Shown here piece after piece: positions 18,430 through 30,202 of a DNA stretch of 64,000 nt. The stretch is taken from assembly GCF_036227565.1 (NCBI RefSeq), contig NZ_CP109460.1, forward strand, positions 6,324,001-6,388,000, in the 5' to 3' direction. The position numbers and the translations under genes were made by a program. Position 1 is the stretch's first letter, and each line of letters begins with the position of its first letter. The notes beneath the pieces were generated by a model, which had not been told where the DNA came from, made no database searches, and saw nothing but the letters and a program-made list of their open reading frames with translations. Origin of the DNA: Streptomyces sp. NBC_01454 (lineage in GTDB: Bacteria; Actinomycetota; Actinomycetes; Streptomycetales; Streptomycetaceae).

Positions 18430-18457
18430 AGGGGCATTGACGGGCCGTCATGCCCCT
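18430..18457 (+). terminator. Terminator-like hairpin after the surface-protein gene
   Basis: AGGGGCAT pairs with ATGCCCCT, extended by GAC/GTC with one bulged T; the loop is GGGCC. It lies 59 bases after the stop. Its 3' arm overlaps the first of three tandem GCCCCTGGCCY units. Confidence 0.6.
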
Positions 18458-18832
18458 GGCCCGCCCCTGGCCTGCCCCTGGCGGCAGGGAGCCGGGCGGG
18501 ACGGCGCCGGTCCGCCGGGAGGTCCCGCCCCCGGGGCCGGTCCGCCGCGTCGCGGGCCCCCGCCCCGGGACGGGGTGCGGATCGGCGCACGCCGCGACCG
18601 GACCGTGCGCCGCCCGCTCGCCACCCGTCGCCCGCAAACCCCGCCCGCTCCACCCGCCGCCCACCACCTCCCGTGCCCGCCTCCGCTCCGCGGGCCCTCC
18701 GCGGGCCCTCCGGCGCCGGGGCGGCCCGCTGGGGCCCGGACGCGGCGGTGTGGCGCCGAGGGGCCGCCGGACCGGCGCCGGGCGGGGCCGCCGCGGAGTG
18801 GCCGGGGCACCGTGAATGTCGGTGGCGGTCAG

Positions 18833-18838
18833 TAGGGT
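18833..18838 (+). promoter_or_regulatory. Leaderless-type -10 box of uvrC
   Basis: TAGGGT lies 7 bases before the uvrC ATG, the spacing of a leaderless transcript. No good -35 hexamer is seen. The AGGGTGG could also act as a ribosome site. Confidence 0.4.
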
Positions 18839-18845
18839 GGTGTGC

Positions 18846-20945
18846 ATGGCAGACCCCAGCAGCTATCGACCCAAGCCGGGACAGATCCCCGACTCGCCGG
18901 GGGTCTACAAGTTCCGCGACGAGCACGGCCGGGTCATCTACGTCGGCAAGGCCAAGAGCCTGCGCCAGCGCCTGGCCAGCTACTTCCAGGACCTGGCCGG
19001 CCTCCATCCGCGGACGCGCACGATGGTCACCACCGCCGCCTCCGTGGAATGGACCGTCGTGTCCACCGAGGTCGAGGCGCTCCAGCTCGAATACACCTGG
19101 ATCAAGGAGTTCGACCCCCGCTTCAACGTCAAGTACCGCGACGACAAGAGCTATCCGTATCTGGCGGTGACCCTCAACGAGGAGTTCCCCCGCGTCCAGG
19201 TGATGCGCGGCGCCAAGAAGAAGGGCGTGCGCTACTTCGGCCCCTACGGCCACGCCTGGGCCATCCGCGAGACCGTCGACCTGATGCTGCGGGTCTTCCC
19301 GGTGCGCACCTGCTCCGCCGGCGTCTTCAAGCGCTCCGCCCAGATCGGCCGCCCCTGCCTGCTGGGCTACATCGGCAAGTGCTCGGCCCCCTGCGTCGGG
19401 CGGGTCTCCGCCGAGGAGCACCGCGAACTCGCCGAGGAATTCTGCGACTTCATGGCCGGCCGCACCGGCGCCTACCTCCGCCGCCTGGAGCGGGGGATGC
19501 AGGAGGCCGCCGAGGAGATGGAGTACGAGCGCGCCGCCCGGCTGCGGGACGACATAGGGGCGCTCAAGCGGGCCATGGAGAAGAGCGCCGTGGTCCTGGC
19601 CGACGCCACCGACGCCGACCTGATCGCCGTCTCCGAGGACGAACTCGAAGCCGCCGTCCAGATCTTCCACGTCCGCGGCGGCCGGGTCCGCGGCCAGCGC
19701 GGCTGGGTCACCGACAAGGTCGAGGCCGTCACCACCGGCGACCTCGTCGAGCACGCCCTCCAGCAGCTGTACGGCGAGGAGCGCGGCGACGCCGTCCCCA
19801 AGGAGGTCCTGGTCCCGGCGCTGCCCGAGCCCGTCGAGCCGGTCGCGCAGTGGCTCTCCGACCGCCGCGGCTCCCAGGTCTCGCTGCGGATCCCGCAGCG
19901 CGGCGACAAGAAGGACCTGATGGCCACGGTCGGCCGCAACGCCCAGCAGGCACTGGCGCTGCACAAGACCAAGCGCGCCTCCGATCTGACCACCCGCTCC
20001 CGCGCGCTGGAGGAGATCGCCGAGGCGCTCGACCTGGATTCCGTGCCGCTGCGCATCGAGTGCTTCGACATCTCCCACCTCCAGGGCGATGACGTCGTCG
20101 CCTCGATGGTGGTGTTCGAGGACGGCCTCGCCCGCAAGAGCGAATACCGCCGCTTCCAGATCAAGGGCCGCGTCGGCGACGAGCAGATCTGGCACGGCCA
20201 GGGCCAGGACGACGTCCGGTCCATGCACGAGGTCATCGCCCGCCGCTTCCGGCGCTATCTCCAGGAGAAGCAGCGCTCCGGCGAGTGGACGGAGGAGCCG
20301 GCCGGTGACGCCCCCGTGGAGGCCGAGGCCCCCGTCGAGGCCGACGGCCCCCTGGAGCCGGGCGGCGCCGGCCGTCCGGTCGACGAGGACGGCCGCCCCA
20401 AGCGGTTCGCCTACCCGCCCCAGCTCGTGGTCGTCGACGGCGGCGTCCCGCAGGTCGCGGCCGCCCGCCGGGCCCTGGACGAGCTCGGCATCGACGACGT
20501 CGCCGTCTGCGGCCTGGCCAAGCGCCTCGAAGAGGTCTGGCTGCCCGGGGACGACGACCCGGTCGTGCTGCCGCGCAGCAGCGAGGGCCTCTACCTCCTC
20601 CAGCGCGTCCGTGACGAGGCGCACCGCTTCGCCCTGCAGTACCAGCGCACCAAGCGGGGCAAGCGGCTGAAGGCCTCGCCCCTGGACGCCGTGTCCGGGC
20701 TGGGCGACACCCGCCGTCAGGCGCTGCTCAAGCACTTCGGCTCGCTGAAGAAGCTGCGGGCCGCGACGGTCGACGAGATCTGCGAGGTCCCGGGCGTCGG
20801 CCGCAAGACCGCCGAGACGGTCGCCGCGGCGCTGGCCGGGGCGGCACCGTCCGCCCCCGCGGTGAACACCGCCACAGGAGAGATCATTGAGGATGACGGG
20901 GCCCCACCGGCCGCGTTGTCGGCAGAACGGGGGCAGGAACGATGA
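18846..20945 (+). CDS. uvrC: Excinuclease ABC subunit C
   Basis: A 699-residue dual-incision nuclease of nucleotide excision repair. The GIY-YIG domain is at the N-terminus ([27 protein letters not shown], about residues 14-40) and makes the 3' cut. A UVR motif ([20 protein letters not shown], about 218-237) binds UvrB. The RNase H-like domain makes the 5' cut, and a helix-hairpin-helix pair ends the chain ([18 protein letters not shown] and [12 protein letters not shown]). An Ala/Glu/Pro insertion (about 480-515) sits in the RNase H-like part. ATG 18846 gives the usual [19 protein letters not shown]. Its stop overlaps the rapZ start (ATGA), tying repair to the conserved rapZ-yvcK-whiA operon. 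Confidence 0.97.
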   Translation: MADPSSYRPKPGQIPDSPGVYKFRDEHGRVIYVGKAKSLRQRLASYFQDLAGLHPRTRTMVTTAASVEWTVVSTEVEALQLEYTWIKEFDPRFNVKYRDDKSYPYLAVTLNEEFPRVQVMRGAKKKGVRYFGPYGHAWAIRETVDLMLRVFPVRTCSAGVFKRSAQIGRPCLLGYIGKCSAPCVGRVSAEEHRELAEEFCDFMAGRTGAYLRRLERGMQEAAEEMEYERAARLRDDIGALKRAMEKSAVVLADATDADLIAVSEDELEAAVQIFHVRGGRVRGQRGWVTDKVEAVTTGDLVEHALQQLYGEERGDAVPKEVLVPALPEPVEPVAQWLSDRRGSQVSLRIPQRGDKKDLMATVGRNAQQALALHKTKRASDLTTRSRALEEIAEALDLDSVPLRIECFDISHLQGDDVVASMVVFEDGLARKSEYRRFQIKGRVGDEQIWHGQGQDDVRSMHEVIARRFRRYLQEKQRSGEWTEEPAGDAPVEAEAPVEADGPLEPGGAGRPVDEDGRPKRFAYPPQLVVVDGGVPQVAAARRALDELGIDDVAVCGLAKRLEEVWLPGDDDPVVLPRSSEGLYLLQRVRDEAHRFALQYQRTKRGKRLKASPLDAVSGLGDTRRQALLKHFGSLKKLRAATVDEICEVPGVGRKTAETVAAALAGAAPSAPAVNTATGEIIEDDGAPPAALSAERGQER

Positions 20946-21886
20946 GCACACCGCACGAAGCGCAGGAACCCGAGAGAGATGGTGCACAGGTGAACACGGG
21001 CACGACCGACCAGGGCGAGAGCGCCGCGATCCCCGAGTTGGTGATCATCTCCGGGATGTCCGGCGCCGGCCGCAGTACGGCCGCCAAGTGCCTGGAGGAC
21101 CTCGGCTGGTTCGTCGTCGACAACATCCCGCCCGAGCTGATCGCGCCGATGGTCGAGCTGGGCGCCCGCTCGCAGGGCAACGTCGCCCGGATCGCGGTCG
21201 TCGTCGACGTCCGCGGCCGCCGGTTCTTCGCCAACCTCAAGGAATCGCTGGCCACCCTCGACGCGCAGAGCGTCAAGCGCCGCATCGTCTTCCTGGAGTC
21301 CTCCGACGAGGCCCTGGTGCGCCGCTTCGAGTCGGTGCGCCGCCCGCACCCCCTCCAGGGCGACGGCCGGATCGTCGACGGCATCGCCGCCGAGCGCGAT
21401 CTGCTGCGTGAGCTGCGCGGCGACGCCGACCTGGTCATCGACACCTCCAGCCTCAACGTCCACGAACTCCGCGCCAAGATGGACGCCCAGTTCGCCGGCG
21501 AAGAGGTCCCCGAGCTGCGCGCCACGGTCATGTCCTTCGGCTTCAAGTACGGCCTGCCGGTCGACGCCGACATGGTCATCGACTGCCGCTTCATCCCCAA
21601 CCCGCACTGGGTCCCCGAGCTGCGCCCCTTCACGGGCCTCAACGACGAGGTCTCCAGTTACGTCTTCAGCCAGCCCGGCTCCAAGGAGTTCCTCGACGGC
21701 TACGCCGAGCTGCTGCGGATCGTCGCGGAGGGCTACCGCCGCGAGGGCAAGCGCTATGTGACCATCGCCGTGGGCTGCACGGGCGGCAAGCACCGCAGCG
21801 TCGCGATGTCCGAGAAGCTCGGCCGCCGTCTGGTCTCCGAAGGGGTGGAAACCGTCATCGTCCACCGGGACATGGGGCGCGAGTGA
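20942..21886 (+). CDS. rapZ: RapZ-family nucleotide-binding protein
   Basis: A 314-residue protein of the RapZ/YvcJ family. Enterobacterial RapZ is an RNA-binding adaptor controlling glucosamine-6-phosphate synthase; the actinobacterial role is less clear, but the gene is always found with yvcK and whiA. The P-loop is GMSGAGRST (about residues 35-43), where the invariant Lys is replaced by Arg. The C-terminal conserved block [19 protein letters not shown] (about 276-294) is intact. A 30-residue charged N-terminal extension precedes the P-loop. The start overlaps the uvrC stop by four bases and the end overlaps yvcK. Confidence 0.93.
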   Translation: MSTPHEAQEPERDGAQVNTGTTDQGESAAIPELVIISGMSGAGRSTAAKCLEDLGWFVVDNIPPELIAPMVELGARSQGNVARIAVVVDVRGRRFFANLKESLATLDAQSVKRRIVFLESSDEALVRRFESVRRPHPLQGDGRIVDGIAAERDLLRELRGDADLVIDTSSLNVHELRAKMDAQFAGEEVPELRATVMSFGFKYGLPVDADMVIDCRFIPNPHWVPELRPFTGLNDEVSSYVFSQPGSKEFLDGYAELLRIVAEGYRREGKRYVTIAVGCTGGKHRSVAMSEKLGRRLVSEGVETVIVHRDMGRE

Positions 21887-22947
21887 GCGGGCGTACCACT
21901 CCACGGCTGCGCCGGGTCCGGCGCTTCGTGCCCAGCGGGCGGACGGCGAAGGGCGCCACCCCCAAGGTGGTCGCGCTCGGCGGCGGCATGGGCCTGTCCG
22001 CCTCGCTGACCGCGCTGCGCCGGATCACCGGTGATCTGACCGCCGTGGTCACGGTTGCCGACGACGGCGGCTCCAGCGGCCGGCTGCGCGAGGAGCTGGG
22101 CGTCCTGCCGCCCGGCGATCTGCGCAAGGCGCTGGCCGCCCTCTGCGGCGACGACGACTGGGGCCAGACCTGGTCCCGGGTGATCCAGCACCGCTTCCAG
22201 AGCGAAGGGGAGCTGCACGACCACGCGGTCGGCAATCTGCTGATCGTCGCGCTGTGGGAGCAGCTCGGCGATCACGTCCAAGCGCTCGACCTGGTCGGCA
22301 AGCTGCTCGGCGCGCACGGCAGGGTGCTGCCGATGTCGGCGGTCCCCCTGGAGCTGCAGGCTCAGGTCAAGGGGCACGACCCGGCCCGCCCGGACGAGAT
22401 CACCACGGTCCGCGGGCAGGCCACCGTCGCGCTGACCTGCGGCGAGGTGCAGTCCGTCCATGTGGTCCCCGAGGAGCCGCCGGCCGTCCCCGAGGCGGTC
22501 GCCGCGGTGCGGGACGCCGACTGGGTGGTGCTCGGACCCGGGTCCTGGTTCTCCTCGGTGATCCCGCATCTGCTGGTGCCGGAGTTGCGCGAAGCGCTGG
22601 AGGAGACCAAGGCCCGAAAGGTCCTTTCGCTCAACCTTGCGCCCCAGCCGGGCGAAACCGATGGCTTCTCCCCGCAGCGTCATTTGGAGGTTTTGGCCCG
22701 ACACGCCCCTAAACTCGCCTTCGACGTGGTGCTGGCCGACAAGGCCGCCGTGCCCGACGCCGAAGGCCTGACCGCTGCCGCAAAACAGCTGGTCGGCAGC
22801 GAGGTCGAGCTGGCGGCGGTCGCCGCACGAGGAGACGACGCCCGGTCGAGCGCCGGGGGAGCCCCCGACCGGCACGACCCGGAGCTGCTGGCAGCCGCGT
22901 ACGACCGTATTTTTCGGATGCATGGAAGGATCGGCCCATGGCGATGA
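21883..22947 (+). CDS. yvcK: YvcK/CofD-like gluconeogenesis factor
   Basis: A 354-residue protein of the YvcK (gluconeogenesis/morphology factor) family, which binds UDP-sugars in other bacteria and supports growth on gluconeogenic carbon. Visible motifs are [20 protein letters not shown] (about residues 27-46), [18 protein letters not shown] and [13 protein letters not shown]. The C-terminal end contains a small GC palindrome-encoded stretch ([11 protein letters not shown]) before the conserved [14 protein letters not shown]. The GTG start overlaps the rapZ stop (GTGA), and the 3' end overlaps the whiA start by 10 bases. Close to gap-pgk-tpiA, which fits a carbon-metabolism role. Confidence 0.93.
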   Translation: MSGRTTPRLRRVRRFVPSGRTAKGATPKVVALGGGMGLSASLTALRRITGDLTAVVTVADDGGSSGRLREELGVLPPGDLRKALAALCGDDDWGQTWSRVIQHRFQSEGELHDHAVGNLLIVALWEQLGDHVQALDLVGKLLGAHGRVLPMSAVPLELQAQVKGHDPARPDEITTVRGQATVALTCGEVQSVHVVPEEPPAVPEAVAAVRDADWVVLGPGSWFSSVIPHLLVPELREALEETKARKVLSLNLAPQPGETDGFSPQRHLEVLARHAPKLAFDVVLADKAAVPDAEGLTAAAKQLVGSEVELAAVAARGDDARSSAGGAPDRHDPELLAAAYDRIFRMHGRIGPWR

Positions 22948-23927
22948 CGGCAGCGGTGAAGGATGAAATCTCCCGGCTCCCCGTCACCCGGACCTGCTGC
23001 CGGAAGTCGGAGGTCTCGTCGATCCTGCGGTTCGCGGGCGGTCTGCACCTGGTCAGCGGACGCATCGTGATCGAGGCGGAGCTGGACACCGGCATTGCCG
23101 CCCGGCGCCTGCGCAAGGACATCCTGGAGATCTTCGGGCACAGCTCCGACCTGGTGGTGATGGCCCCCGGCGGGCTGCGGCGCGGCAGCCGCTACGTCGT
23201 ACGGGTCGTGGCCGGCGGCGACCAGCTGGCACGGCAGACCGGCCTGGTGGACGGCCGCGGCCGCCCGATCCGCGGACTGCCCCCACAGGTGGTCTCCGGC
23301 GCGACCTGCGACGCCGAGGCGGCCTGGCGCGGGGCCTTCCTGGCCCACGGCTCGCTGACCGAGCCCGGCCGTTCCTCGTCGCTGGAGGTCACCTGCCCCG
23401 GGCCCGAGGCGGCGCTCGCGCTGGTCGGGGCCGCCCGCCGGCTCGGCATCGGCGCCAAGGCCCGCGAGGTCCGCGGCGTGGACCGCGTCGTCGTCCGTGA
23501 CGGTGACGCCATCGGCGCCCTGCTGACGCGGCTCGGCGCCCATGAGTCGGTGCTCGCGTGGGAGGAGCGGCGGATGCGCCGCGAGGTGCGCGCCACCGCC
23601 AACCGGCTGGCCAACTTCGACGACGCCAACCTCCGCCGCTCGGCGCGCGCCGCGGTCGCCGCGGGCGCCCGGGTCCAGCGGGCCCTGGAGATCCTCGGCG
23701 AGGAGGTCCCCGAGCATCTCGCCGCGGCCGGCCGGCTGCGCATGGAGCACAAGCAGGCCTCCCTGGAGGAGCTGGGTGCGCTCGCCGATCCGCCGCTGAC
23801 CAAGGACGCCGTCGCGGGCCGGATCCGCCGGCTGCTGGCGATGGCCGACAAGCGGGCCCAGGACCTCGGCATTCCCGGCACGGAATCCACCCTCACCGAG
23901 GAGCTCGCCGAGGGCATGGTGGGCTGA
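22938..23927 (+). CDS. whiA: Sporulation/cell-division regulator WhiA
   Basis: A 329-residue transcription factor that, with WhiB, switches on division genes in sporulating aerial hyphae of Streptomyces. The N-terminal LAGLIDADG-like domain spans about residues 1-190 ([19 protein letters not shown] and [18 protein letters not shown]). The C-terminal helix-turn-helix is [22 protein letters not shown] and later [22 protein letters not shown]. Length and motifs are normal. It overlaps yvcK by 10 bases, so it is translated as part of the uvrC-rapZ-yvcK-whiA transcript, though Streptomyces whiA usually also has its own promoter. Its presence is the best single marker of a sporulating actinobacterium here. 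Confidence 0.96.
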   Translation: MAMTAAVKDEISRLPVTRTCCRKSEVSSILRFAGGLHLVSGRIVIEAELDTGIAARRLRKDILEIFGHSSDLVVMAPGGLRRGSRYVVRVVAGGDQLARQTGLVDGRGRPIRGLPPQVVSGATCDAEAAWRGAFLAHGSLTEPGRSSSLEVTCPGPEAALALVGAARRLGIGAKAREVRGVDRVVVRDGDAIGALLTRLGAHESVLAWEERRMRREVRATANRLANFDDANLRRSARAAVAAGARVQRALEILGEEVPEHLAAAGRLRMEHKQASLEELGALADPPLTKDAVAGRIRRLLAMADKRAQDLGIPGTESTLTEELAEGMVG

Positions 23928-24159
23928 CCGGCCCCCTGCCCGGCACGCCCCCGGCGTCTCTTCGCGCCCCTGGTGCCACTCCCGGATCGATGCTGGTCGG
24001 GGGAGGCGCAAACAGGCGCCGAAGGGCACGTCCGGGGGTGCTCGTTTGAGGTATCGGAGGCCCGTTTGTCAATGTCACGTACGTCTCTTATTGGGGGTAG
24101 GGTCGGAGTCGGTCGGGGACAGCCCATACAGCTCGCCGGTGACTCATCGGCGTACCTAA

Positions 24160-25179
<1,020 letters not shown>

Positions 25180-25212
25180 TCTCTGGTTGACACCCGAGGC
25201 ACCGAGATGTGA

Positions 25213-25258
25213 GGACGGGGCTCGTACGGCGCGAGGACGCGTCGTACGAGCCCCGTCC
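25213..25258 (+). terminator. 21-bp hairpin between gap and pgk
   Basis: A 16-bp perfect stem (25213-25228 with 25243-25258) continues through a G:T pair and four more pairs to an AGGA tetraloop, with no unpaired base. It lies 33 bases after gap and 34 before pgk. It could terminate, attenuate or stabilise the gap message, giving gap a higher level than pgk-tpiA. Confidence 0.75.
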
Positions 25259-25292
25259 CGCGACCGACCTACGCACAACGGAGCCACTCCTC

Positions 25293-26495
25293 ATGAAGAC
25301 GATCGACGACCTCCAGGTCGCCGGGCAGCGGGTCTTTGTCCGCGCCGACCTGAACGTGCCGCTGGACGGCACCACCATCACCGACGACGGCCGCATCCGC
25401 GCCGTCGCCCCGACGATCGCCAAGCTCCTCGAGCGCGGCGCCAAGGTGATCGTCGCCTCCCACCTGGGCCGGCCCAAGGGCGCTCCGGAACCCGCCTTCT
25501 CGCTGGCCCCGGCGGCCACGCGGCTGGGTGAAATCCTCGGCCGGGACGTGGCGTTCGCGACGGACACCGTCGGCGAGTCCGCCGCGTCCGTGACCGCCGC
25601 TCTGGCGGACGGCCAGGTCGCCGTGCTGGAGAACCTGCGCTTCAACGCGGGCGAGACCAGCAAGGACGACGCCGAGCGCGGCGCCTTCGCCGACCAGCTC
25701 GCCGCCCTCGCCGACCTGTACGTGGGCGACGGCTTCGGCGCCGTGCACCGCAAGCACGCCTCCGTCTACGACCTGCCGAAGCGCCTTCCGCACGCCGCCG
25801 GCGACCTGATCGCCACCGAGGTCGGTGTCCTGAAGAAGCTCACCGAGGACGTCAAGCGCCCCTACGTCGTCGCGCTCGGCGGCGCCAAGGTCTCCGACAA
25901 GCTCGCCGTCATCGACCAGCTGATCGAGAAGGCCGACCGCATCCTGGTCGGCGGCGGGATGGCCTACACCTTCCTCAAGGCCAAGGGTCACGAGGTCGGC
26001 ATCTCGCTGCTCCAGGAGGACCAGGTCCCGGCCTGCCTGGAGTACCTCGCGCGGGCCGAGAAGCGCGGGGTGGAGTTCGTCCTGCCCGTCGATGTCCTGG
26101 TGGCGGCCGAGTTCCCGGACCTGAAGACCAAGGCTCCGGCCCACCCCGACACCGTCGCCGCGGACGGCATCCCGGCCGACAAGGAGGGCCTGGACATCGG
26201 CCCCAAGACCCGCGAGCTCTACGCCGCGAAGCTCGCCGACGCGGGCACGGTCTTCTGGAACGGCCCGATGGGTGTCTTCGAGCACCCCGACTACGCGGGC
26301 GGCACCAAGGCCGTCGCGCAGGCTCTGCTGGACTCGGACGCCTTCTCCGTCGTCGGTGGCGGTGACAGTGCCGCCGCGGTCCGGCTGCTGGGCTTCGACG
26401 AGAATGCTTTCGGCCATATCTCGACCGGCGGCGGCGCCAGCCTCGAATACCTCGAAGGCAAGACGCTCCCCGGCCTCGCCGCTCTGGAGGACTGA
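25293..26495 (+). CDS. pgk: Phosphoglycerate kinase
   Basis: A 400-residue enzyme making ATP and 3-phosphoglycerate from 1,3-bisphosphoglycerate. Substrate-side motifs are [14 protein letters not shown] (about residues 15-28), SHLGRPKG and [10 protein letters not shown]. The nucleotide side shows [16 protein letters not shown], and the hinge end [14 protein letters not shown] and [18 protein letters not shown] 25293 follows CGGAGCC; an upstream extension to 25209 exists, but it would run through the hairpin and lacks similarity. It lies between gap and tpiA, so the operon order follows the pathway. Confidence 0.97.
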   Translation: MKTIDDLQVAGQRVFVRADLNVPLDGTTITDDGRIRAVAPTIAKLLERGAKVIVASHLGRPKGAPEPAFSLAPAATRLGEILGRDVAFATDTVGESAASVTAALADGQVAVLENLRFNAGETSKDDAERGAFADQLAALADLYVGDGFGAVHRKHASVYDLPKRLPHAAGDLIATEVGVLKKLTEDVKRPYVVALGGAKVSDKLAVIDQLIEKADRILVGGGMAYTFLKAKGHEVGISLLQEDQVPACLEYLARAEKRGVEFVLPVDVLVAAEFPDLKTKAPAHPDTVAADGIPADKEGLDIGPKTRELYAAKLADAGTVFWNGPMGVFEHPDYAGGTKAVAQALLDSDAFSVVGGGDSAAAVRLLGFDENAFGHISTGGGASLEYLEGKTLPGLAALED

Positions 26496-26500
26496 ACATC

Positions 26501-27289
<789 letters not shown>

Positions 27290-27297
27290 CGGCTATG

Positions 27298-27363
27298 ACG
27301 AGGGGGAGCCCTCGTCGTACCCTGTCGGGGCCGGGACCGGTGCAGCAGCGCCGACCCGGCCCC
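27298..27363 (+). terminator. Two hairpins between tpiA and secG
   Basis: The first hairpin is ACGAGGG/CCCTCGT with loop GGAG (27298-27315), 8 bases after tpiA. The second pairs GGGGCCGGG (27327-27335) with CCCGGCCCC (27355-27363). Together they likely end the glycolytic operon. Confidence 0.65.
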
Positions 27364-27429
27364 GCATCATACGTTTCACGGATACTGATCCATACGTCCG
27401 TCCGTCAGTCCTAGAGAGTTGGTCCAGCC

Positions 27430-27666
27430 GTGGTCATCGGGTTCTCGATCGCCCTCATCGTCTTCAGCCTGCTGCTGATGATGCTGGTGCTCATGCACAA
27501 GGGGAAGGGCGGCGGCCTGTCCGACATGTTCGGTGGCGGTATGCAGTCCTCGGTCGGTGGCTCCTCGGTCGCCGAGCGTAACCTCGACCGCATCACCATC
27601 GTGATCGCTCTGCTGTGGTTCGCCTGCATCGTCGTGCTCGGCATCCTGATGAAGCTCGGCAACTGA
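27430..27666 (+). CDS. secG: Preprotein translocase subunit SecG
   Basis: A 78-residue membrane protein, the small non-essential partner of SecYE in the protein-export channel. It has two hydrophobic helices (IGFSIALIVFSLLLMMLVLM at the N-terminus and ITIVIALLWFACIVVLGILM at the C-terminus). They flank a Gly/Ser-rich cytoplasmic loop with the family signature KGGGLSDMFGGG (about residues 24-36). The GTG start is inferred from the length of the first helix; the ribosome site (AGAGAG) is weak. Its place after tpiA is conserved in actinobacteria. Confidence 0.95.
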   Translation: MVIGFSIALIVFSLLLMMLVLMHKGKGGGLSDMFGGGMQSSVGGSSVAERNLDRITIVIALLWFACIVVLGILMKLGN

Positions 27667-27821
27667 CAAGGCGTCGGAGGCGCGGCCTATCATGAGGGTG
27701 GCGTCCTCGGACGGGTAACTCCAGCCACTGGACGCGCGTTGGGCCTTACGTAGACTGGGGCGTTCCGCAGCGCAGCTGCTGCGAGAGGCTGTGCAGCACC
27801 ATTACGCAGGGAGTTACGACC

Positions 27822-28157
27822 GTGGCAAGTGGCAACGCGATCCGAGGAAGTCGGGTCGGGGCGGGGCCGATGGGGGAGGCCGAGCGCGGCGAGTCCGCGC
27901 CGCGCACCCGCATCTCCTTCTGGTGCTCCAACGGGCACGAGACGCAGCCCAGCTTCGCCGGCGACGCGCAGGTTCCGGACACCTGGGACTGCCCGCGCTG
28001 TGGTTTCCCGGCAGGCAAGGACCGGGACAGCCCACCGGACCCGCCGCGCACCGAGCCGTACAAGACCCACCTCGCCTATGTCCGGGAGCGCCGCAGCGAC
28101 GCCGACGGTGAGGCGATCCTCGCGGAGGCGCTCGCCAAGCTCCGCGGCGAGATCTGA
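27822..28157 (+). CDS. rbpA: RbpA-family RNA polymerase-binding protein
   Basis: A 111-residue actinobacterial protein related to RbpA, which binds RNA polymerase and group I/II sigma factors and stabilises the open complex. The family N-terminus AIRGSRVG (residues 5-12), a zinc-type quartet (FWCSNGHE then WDCPRCGFP) and the sigma-interacting end KTHLAYVRERRS followed by LAEALAKLR are visible. The sequence between differs clearly from the RbpA I remember from Streptomyces and Mycobacterium (for example KTHLAYV in place of RTHWDML), so this may be the paralogue rather than the main RbpA. It is a stand-alone gene with a GTG start, followed by a very strong terminator. Confidence 0.8.
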   Translation: MASGNAIRGSRVGAGPMGEAERGESAPRTRISFWCSNGHETQPSFAGDAQVPDTWDCPRCGFPAGKDRDSPPDPPRTEPYKTHLAYVRERRSDADGEAILAEALAKLRGEI

Positions 28158-28174
28158 CGGACCAGCACACACAC

Positions 28175-28221
28175 CGGCCGGCCCGGCCGGAGGGCATCGC
28201 ACCCTCCGGCCGGGCCGGCCG
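28175..28221 (+). terminator. Terminator after the rbpA-family gene
   Basis: A perfect 20-bp GC stem (28175-28194 with 28202-28221) with the 7-base loop CATCGCA lies 17 bases after the stop. No U-tract is present. Confidence 0.9.
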
Positions 28222-28345
28222 CGTAGGTGCACCCTCGGAGGTGCGGGAGAGCGGGCCGCAGCGCGCTGCCCGGCGCGATCGCCGTGGCGCCGACACCCGT
28301 TCTTCAGGCTCCCGACGGCGCCTCGTCCGGCGGTGGACAGATACC

Positions 28346-28388
28346 CTCCCCCACTCTCGGCTTCGCTCGAGTGGGAGGTCCCCCCACC
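28346..28388. repeat. Palindromic intergenic repeat, copy 1
   Basis: A 43-base element starting CTCCCCCACTCTCGGCTTCG and ending GAGTGGGAGGTCCCCCCAC, able to form a stem of CCACTC with GAGTGG. A second copy with about 86% identity lies inside sufD at 45354-45395. The type resembles short palindromic repeats dispersed in Streptomyces chromosomes. Confidence 0.7.
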
Positions 28389-28445
28389 GCGCGCTGATCA
28401 ATTAGGTTGGGAGCGGGCGGGGCCGCTACGAGATGAAGAAGGCAG

Positions 28446-30107
28446 ATGTCCGAGATGAACGCAGAAGGCGCCAGCAGGCTCGACCAGTTGCCTGAGTGGA
28501 CCGCACTGGGCAAGCACCGCGAGCAGCTGGGGAAGGTGCATCTGCGCGAGCTGTTCGAGCGGGATCCGGCGCGCGCCGAGCGCTACACCCTCCAGGTGGG
28601 CGATCTGCACCTGGACTACTCCAAGCACCTGGTCACCGACGAGACGCTGCGGCTGCTGGGTGAACTCGCCTCGGCGACCGGCGTGGCCGGGCTGCGGGAC
28701 GCGATGTTCCGCGGCGAGAAGATCAACATCACCGAGCAGCGCTCCGTGCTGCACACCGCGCTGCGCGCGCCCGGCTCGGCGGTCGTCAAGAGCGACGGGG
28801 AGAACGTCGTCCCCGGTGTGCAGGCCGTTCTGACGAAGATGGGCACCTTCTCCGACCGGGTCCGCTCGGGCGACTGGAAGGGCCACACCGGCAAGCGCAT
28901 CAAGACCGTCGTCAACATCGGTATCGGCGGCTCCGACCTGGGCCCGGCGATGGCGTACGAGGCGCTGCGTGCCTACACCCACCGGGACATGCAGTTCCGC
29001 TTCGTCTCCAATGTGGACGGTGCCGATCTGCACGAGGCGGTCCGCGATCTCGACCCGGCCGAGACGCTGTTCATCATCGCCTCGAAGACCTTCACCACCA
29101 TCGAGACGATCACCAATGCCACGTCGGCCCGCGACTGGCTGCTGAGCGGGCTGGGCGCAGGGAACGAGGCCGTGGCCCAGCACTTCGTGGCGCTGTCGAC
29201 CAACGCCGAGAAGGTGACGGAGTTCGGCATCAACCCGGACAACATGTTCGAGTTCTGGGACTGGGTCGGCGGCCGCTACTCCTTCGACTCCGCCATCGGC
29301 CTGTCGCTGATGGTCGCGATCGGCCATGAGCGCTTCCGCGAGATGCTGGCGGGCTTCCACCTCGTCGACGAGCACTTCTGCTCGGCCCCGCCGCACGAGA
29401 ACGCCCCGCTGCTGATGGGCCTGCTGGGCATCTGGTACGGCAACTTCTGGGACGCCCAGTCCCATGCCGTGCTGCCCTACAGCCACTACCTCTCCAAGTT
29501 CACCGCCTATCTGCAGCAGCTGGACATGGAGTCCAACGGCAAGTCGGTGGACCGTGACGGACAGCGCGTCAACTGGCAGACCGGCCCCGTCGTCTGGGGC
29601 ACGCCCGGCACGAACGGCCAGCACGCGTACTACCAACTGCTCCACCAGGGCACCAAGATGATCCCGGCCGACCTCCTCGGCTTCGCCGAGCCGGTCGCCG
29701 ATCTGCAGCCCCGTCTCGTGCCGCAGCACGACCTGCTGATGGCCAACCTCTTCGCGCAGGGCCAGGCGCTGGCCTTCGGCAAGACGCCGGACGAGGTGCG
29801 CGCCGAGGGCGTGGCCGAGGAACTGGTCCCGCACAAGACCTTCCCGGGCAACCGCCCCACCACCACCATCCTGGCCAAGGAGCTCAGCCCGTCCGTGCTG
29901 GGCCAGTTGATCGCGCTCTACGAGCACAAGGTGTTCGTCCAGGGCGCGGTCTGGAACATCGACTCCTTCGACCAGTGGGGCGTGGAGCTGGGCAAGGTCC
30001 TGGCCAAGCGGGTCGAGCCCGCGCTGACCGAGGGTGCCGAGGTGCCGGGGCTGGACGCGTCGACGGCCGGTCTGGTCGCCACGTACCGCACCCTGCGCGG
30101 GCGTTGA
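28446..30107 (+). CDS. pgi: Glucose-6-phosphate isomerase
   Basis: A 553-residue enzyme interconverting glucose-6-phosphate and fructose-6-phosphate, linking glycolysis to the pentose phosphate genes on the other strand. Motifs seen are [15 protein letters not shown] (about residues 157-171), [17 protein letters not shown] (phosphate site), [15 protein letters not shown] (PGI signature) and the C-terminal [12 protein letters not shown]. The length is normal for the long bacterial form. ATG 28446 gives [18 protein letters not shown]; the second ATG four codons on is also possible. A bidirectional terminator separates it from pgl. Confidence 0.97.
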   Translation: MSEMNAEGASRLDQLPEWTALGKHREQLGKVHLRELFERDPARAERYTLQVGDLHLDYSKHLVTDETLRLLGELASATGVAGLRDAMFRGEKINITEQRSVLHTALRAPGSAVVKSDGENVVPGVQAVLTKMGTFSDRVRSGDWKGHTGKRIKTVVNIGIGGSDLGPAMAYEALRAYTHRDMQFRFVSNVDGADLHEAVRDLDPAETLFIIASKTFTTIETITNATSARDWLLSGLGAGNEAVAQHFVALSTNAEKVTEFGINPDNMFEFWDWVGGRYSFDSAIGLSLMVAIGHERFREMLAGFHLVDEHFCSAPPHENAPLLMGLLGIWYGNFWDAQSHAVLPYSHYLSKFTAYLQQLDMESNGKSVDRDGQRVNWQTGPVVWGTPGTNGQHAYYQLLHQGTKMIPADLLGFAEPVADLQPRLVPQHDLLMANLFAQGQALAFGKTPDEVRAEGVAEELVPHKTFPGNRPTTTILAKELSPSVLGQLIALYEHKVFVQGAVWNIDSFDQWGVELGKVLAKRVEPALTEGAEVPGLDASTAGLVATYRTLRGR

Positions 30108-30137
30108 TCCCGCGGCGGCCCGACGGCGGGCCGCCCT

Positions 30138-30185
30138 GACGCCGAAGGCCCCGCACCCCCAAGGGGGTGCGGGGCCTTCGGCGTC
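30138..30185. terminator. Bidirectional terminator between pgi and pgl
   Basis: A perfect 23-bp stem (30138-30160 with 30163-30185), with only two bases between the arms, lies between the converging pgi and pgl genes. It is the strongest hairpin in the window. Confidence 0.95.
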
Positions 30186-30202
30186 TGCCGGGGCCGGACC
30201 GT

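Larger units (their letters stand above)
18372..18845. other. 474-base gap before uvrC
   Basis: No convincing gene is present. The stretch is extremely GC-rich, with reading frames open by composition only. It contains a terminator-like hairpin (18430-18457), three tandem 11-base units GCCCCTGGCCY (18452-18484), and the uvrC promoter candidate at its right end. Confidence 0.6.

Noticed and set aside
18359..18847. A 162-codon minus-strand frame in the gap before uvrC
   Set aside because: Its product is only Arg/Pro/Gly-rich, it has no ribosome site, and it overlaps the end of a real gene and the uvrC promoter.
24046..24104. A specific promoter for gap
   Set aside because: TTGTCA, TATTGG and TAGGGT can be paired only with poor boxes or wrong spacing, so no promoter is claimed.
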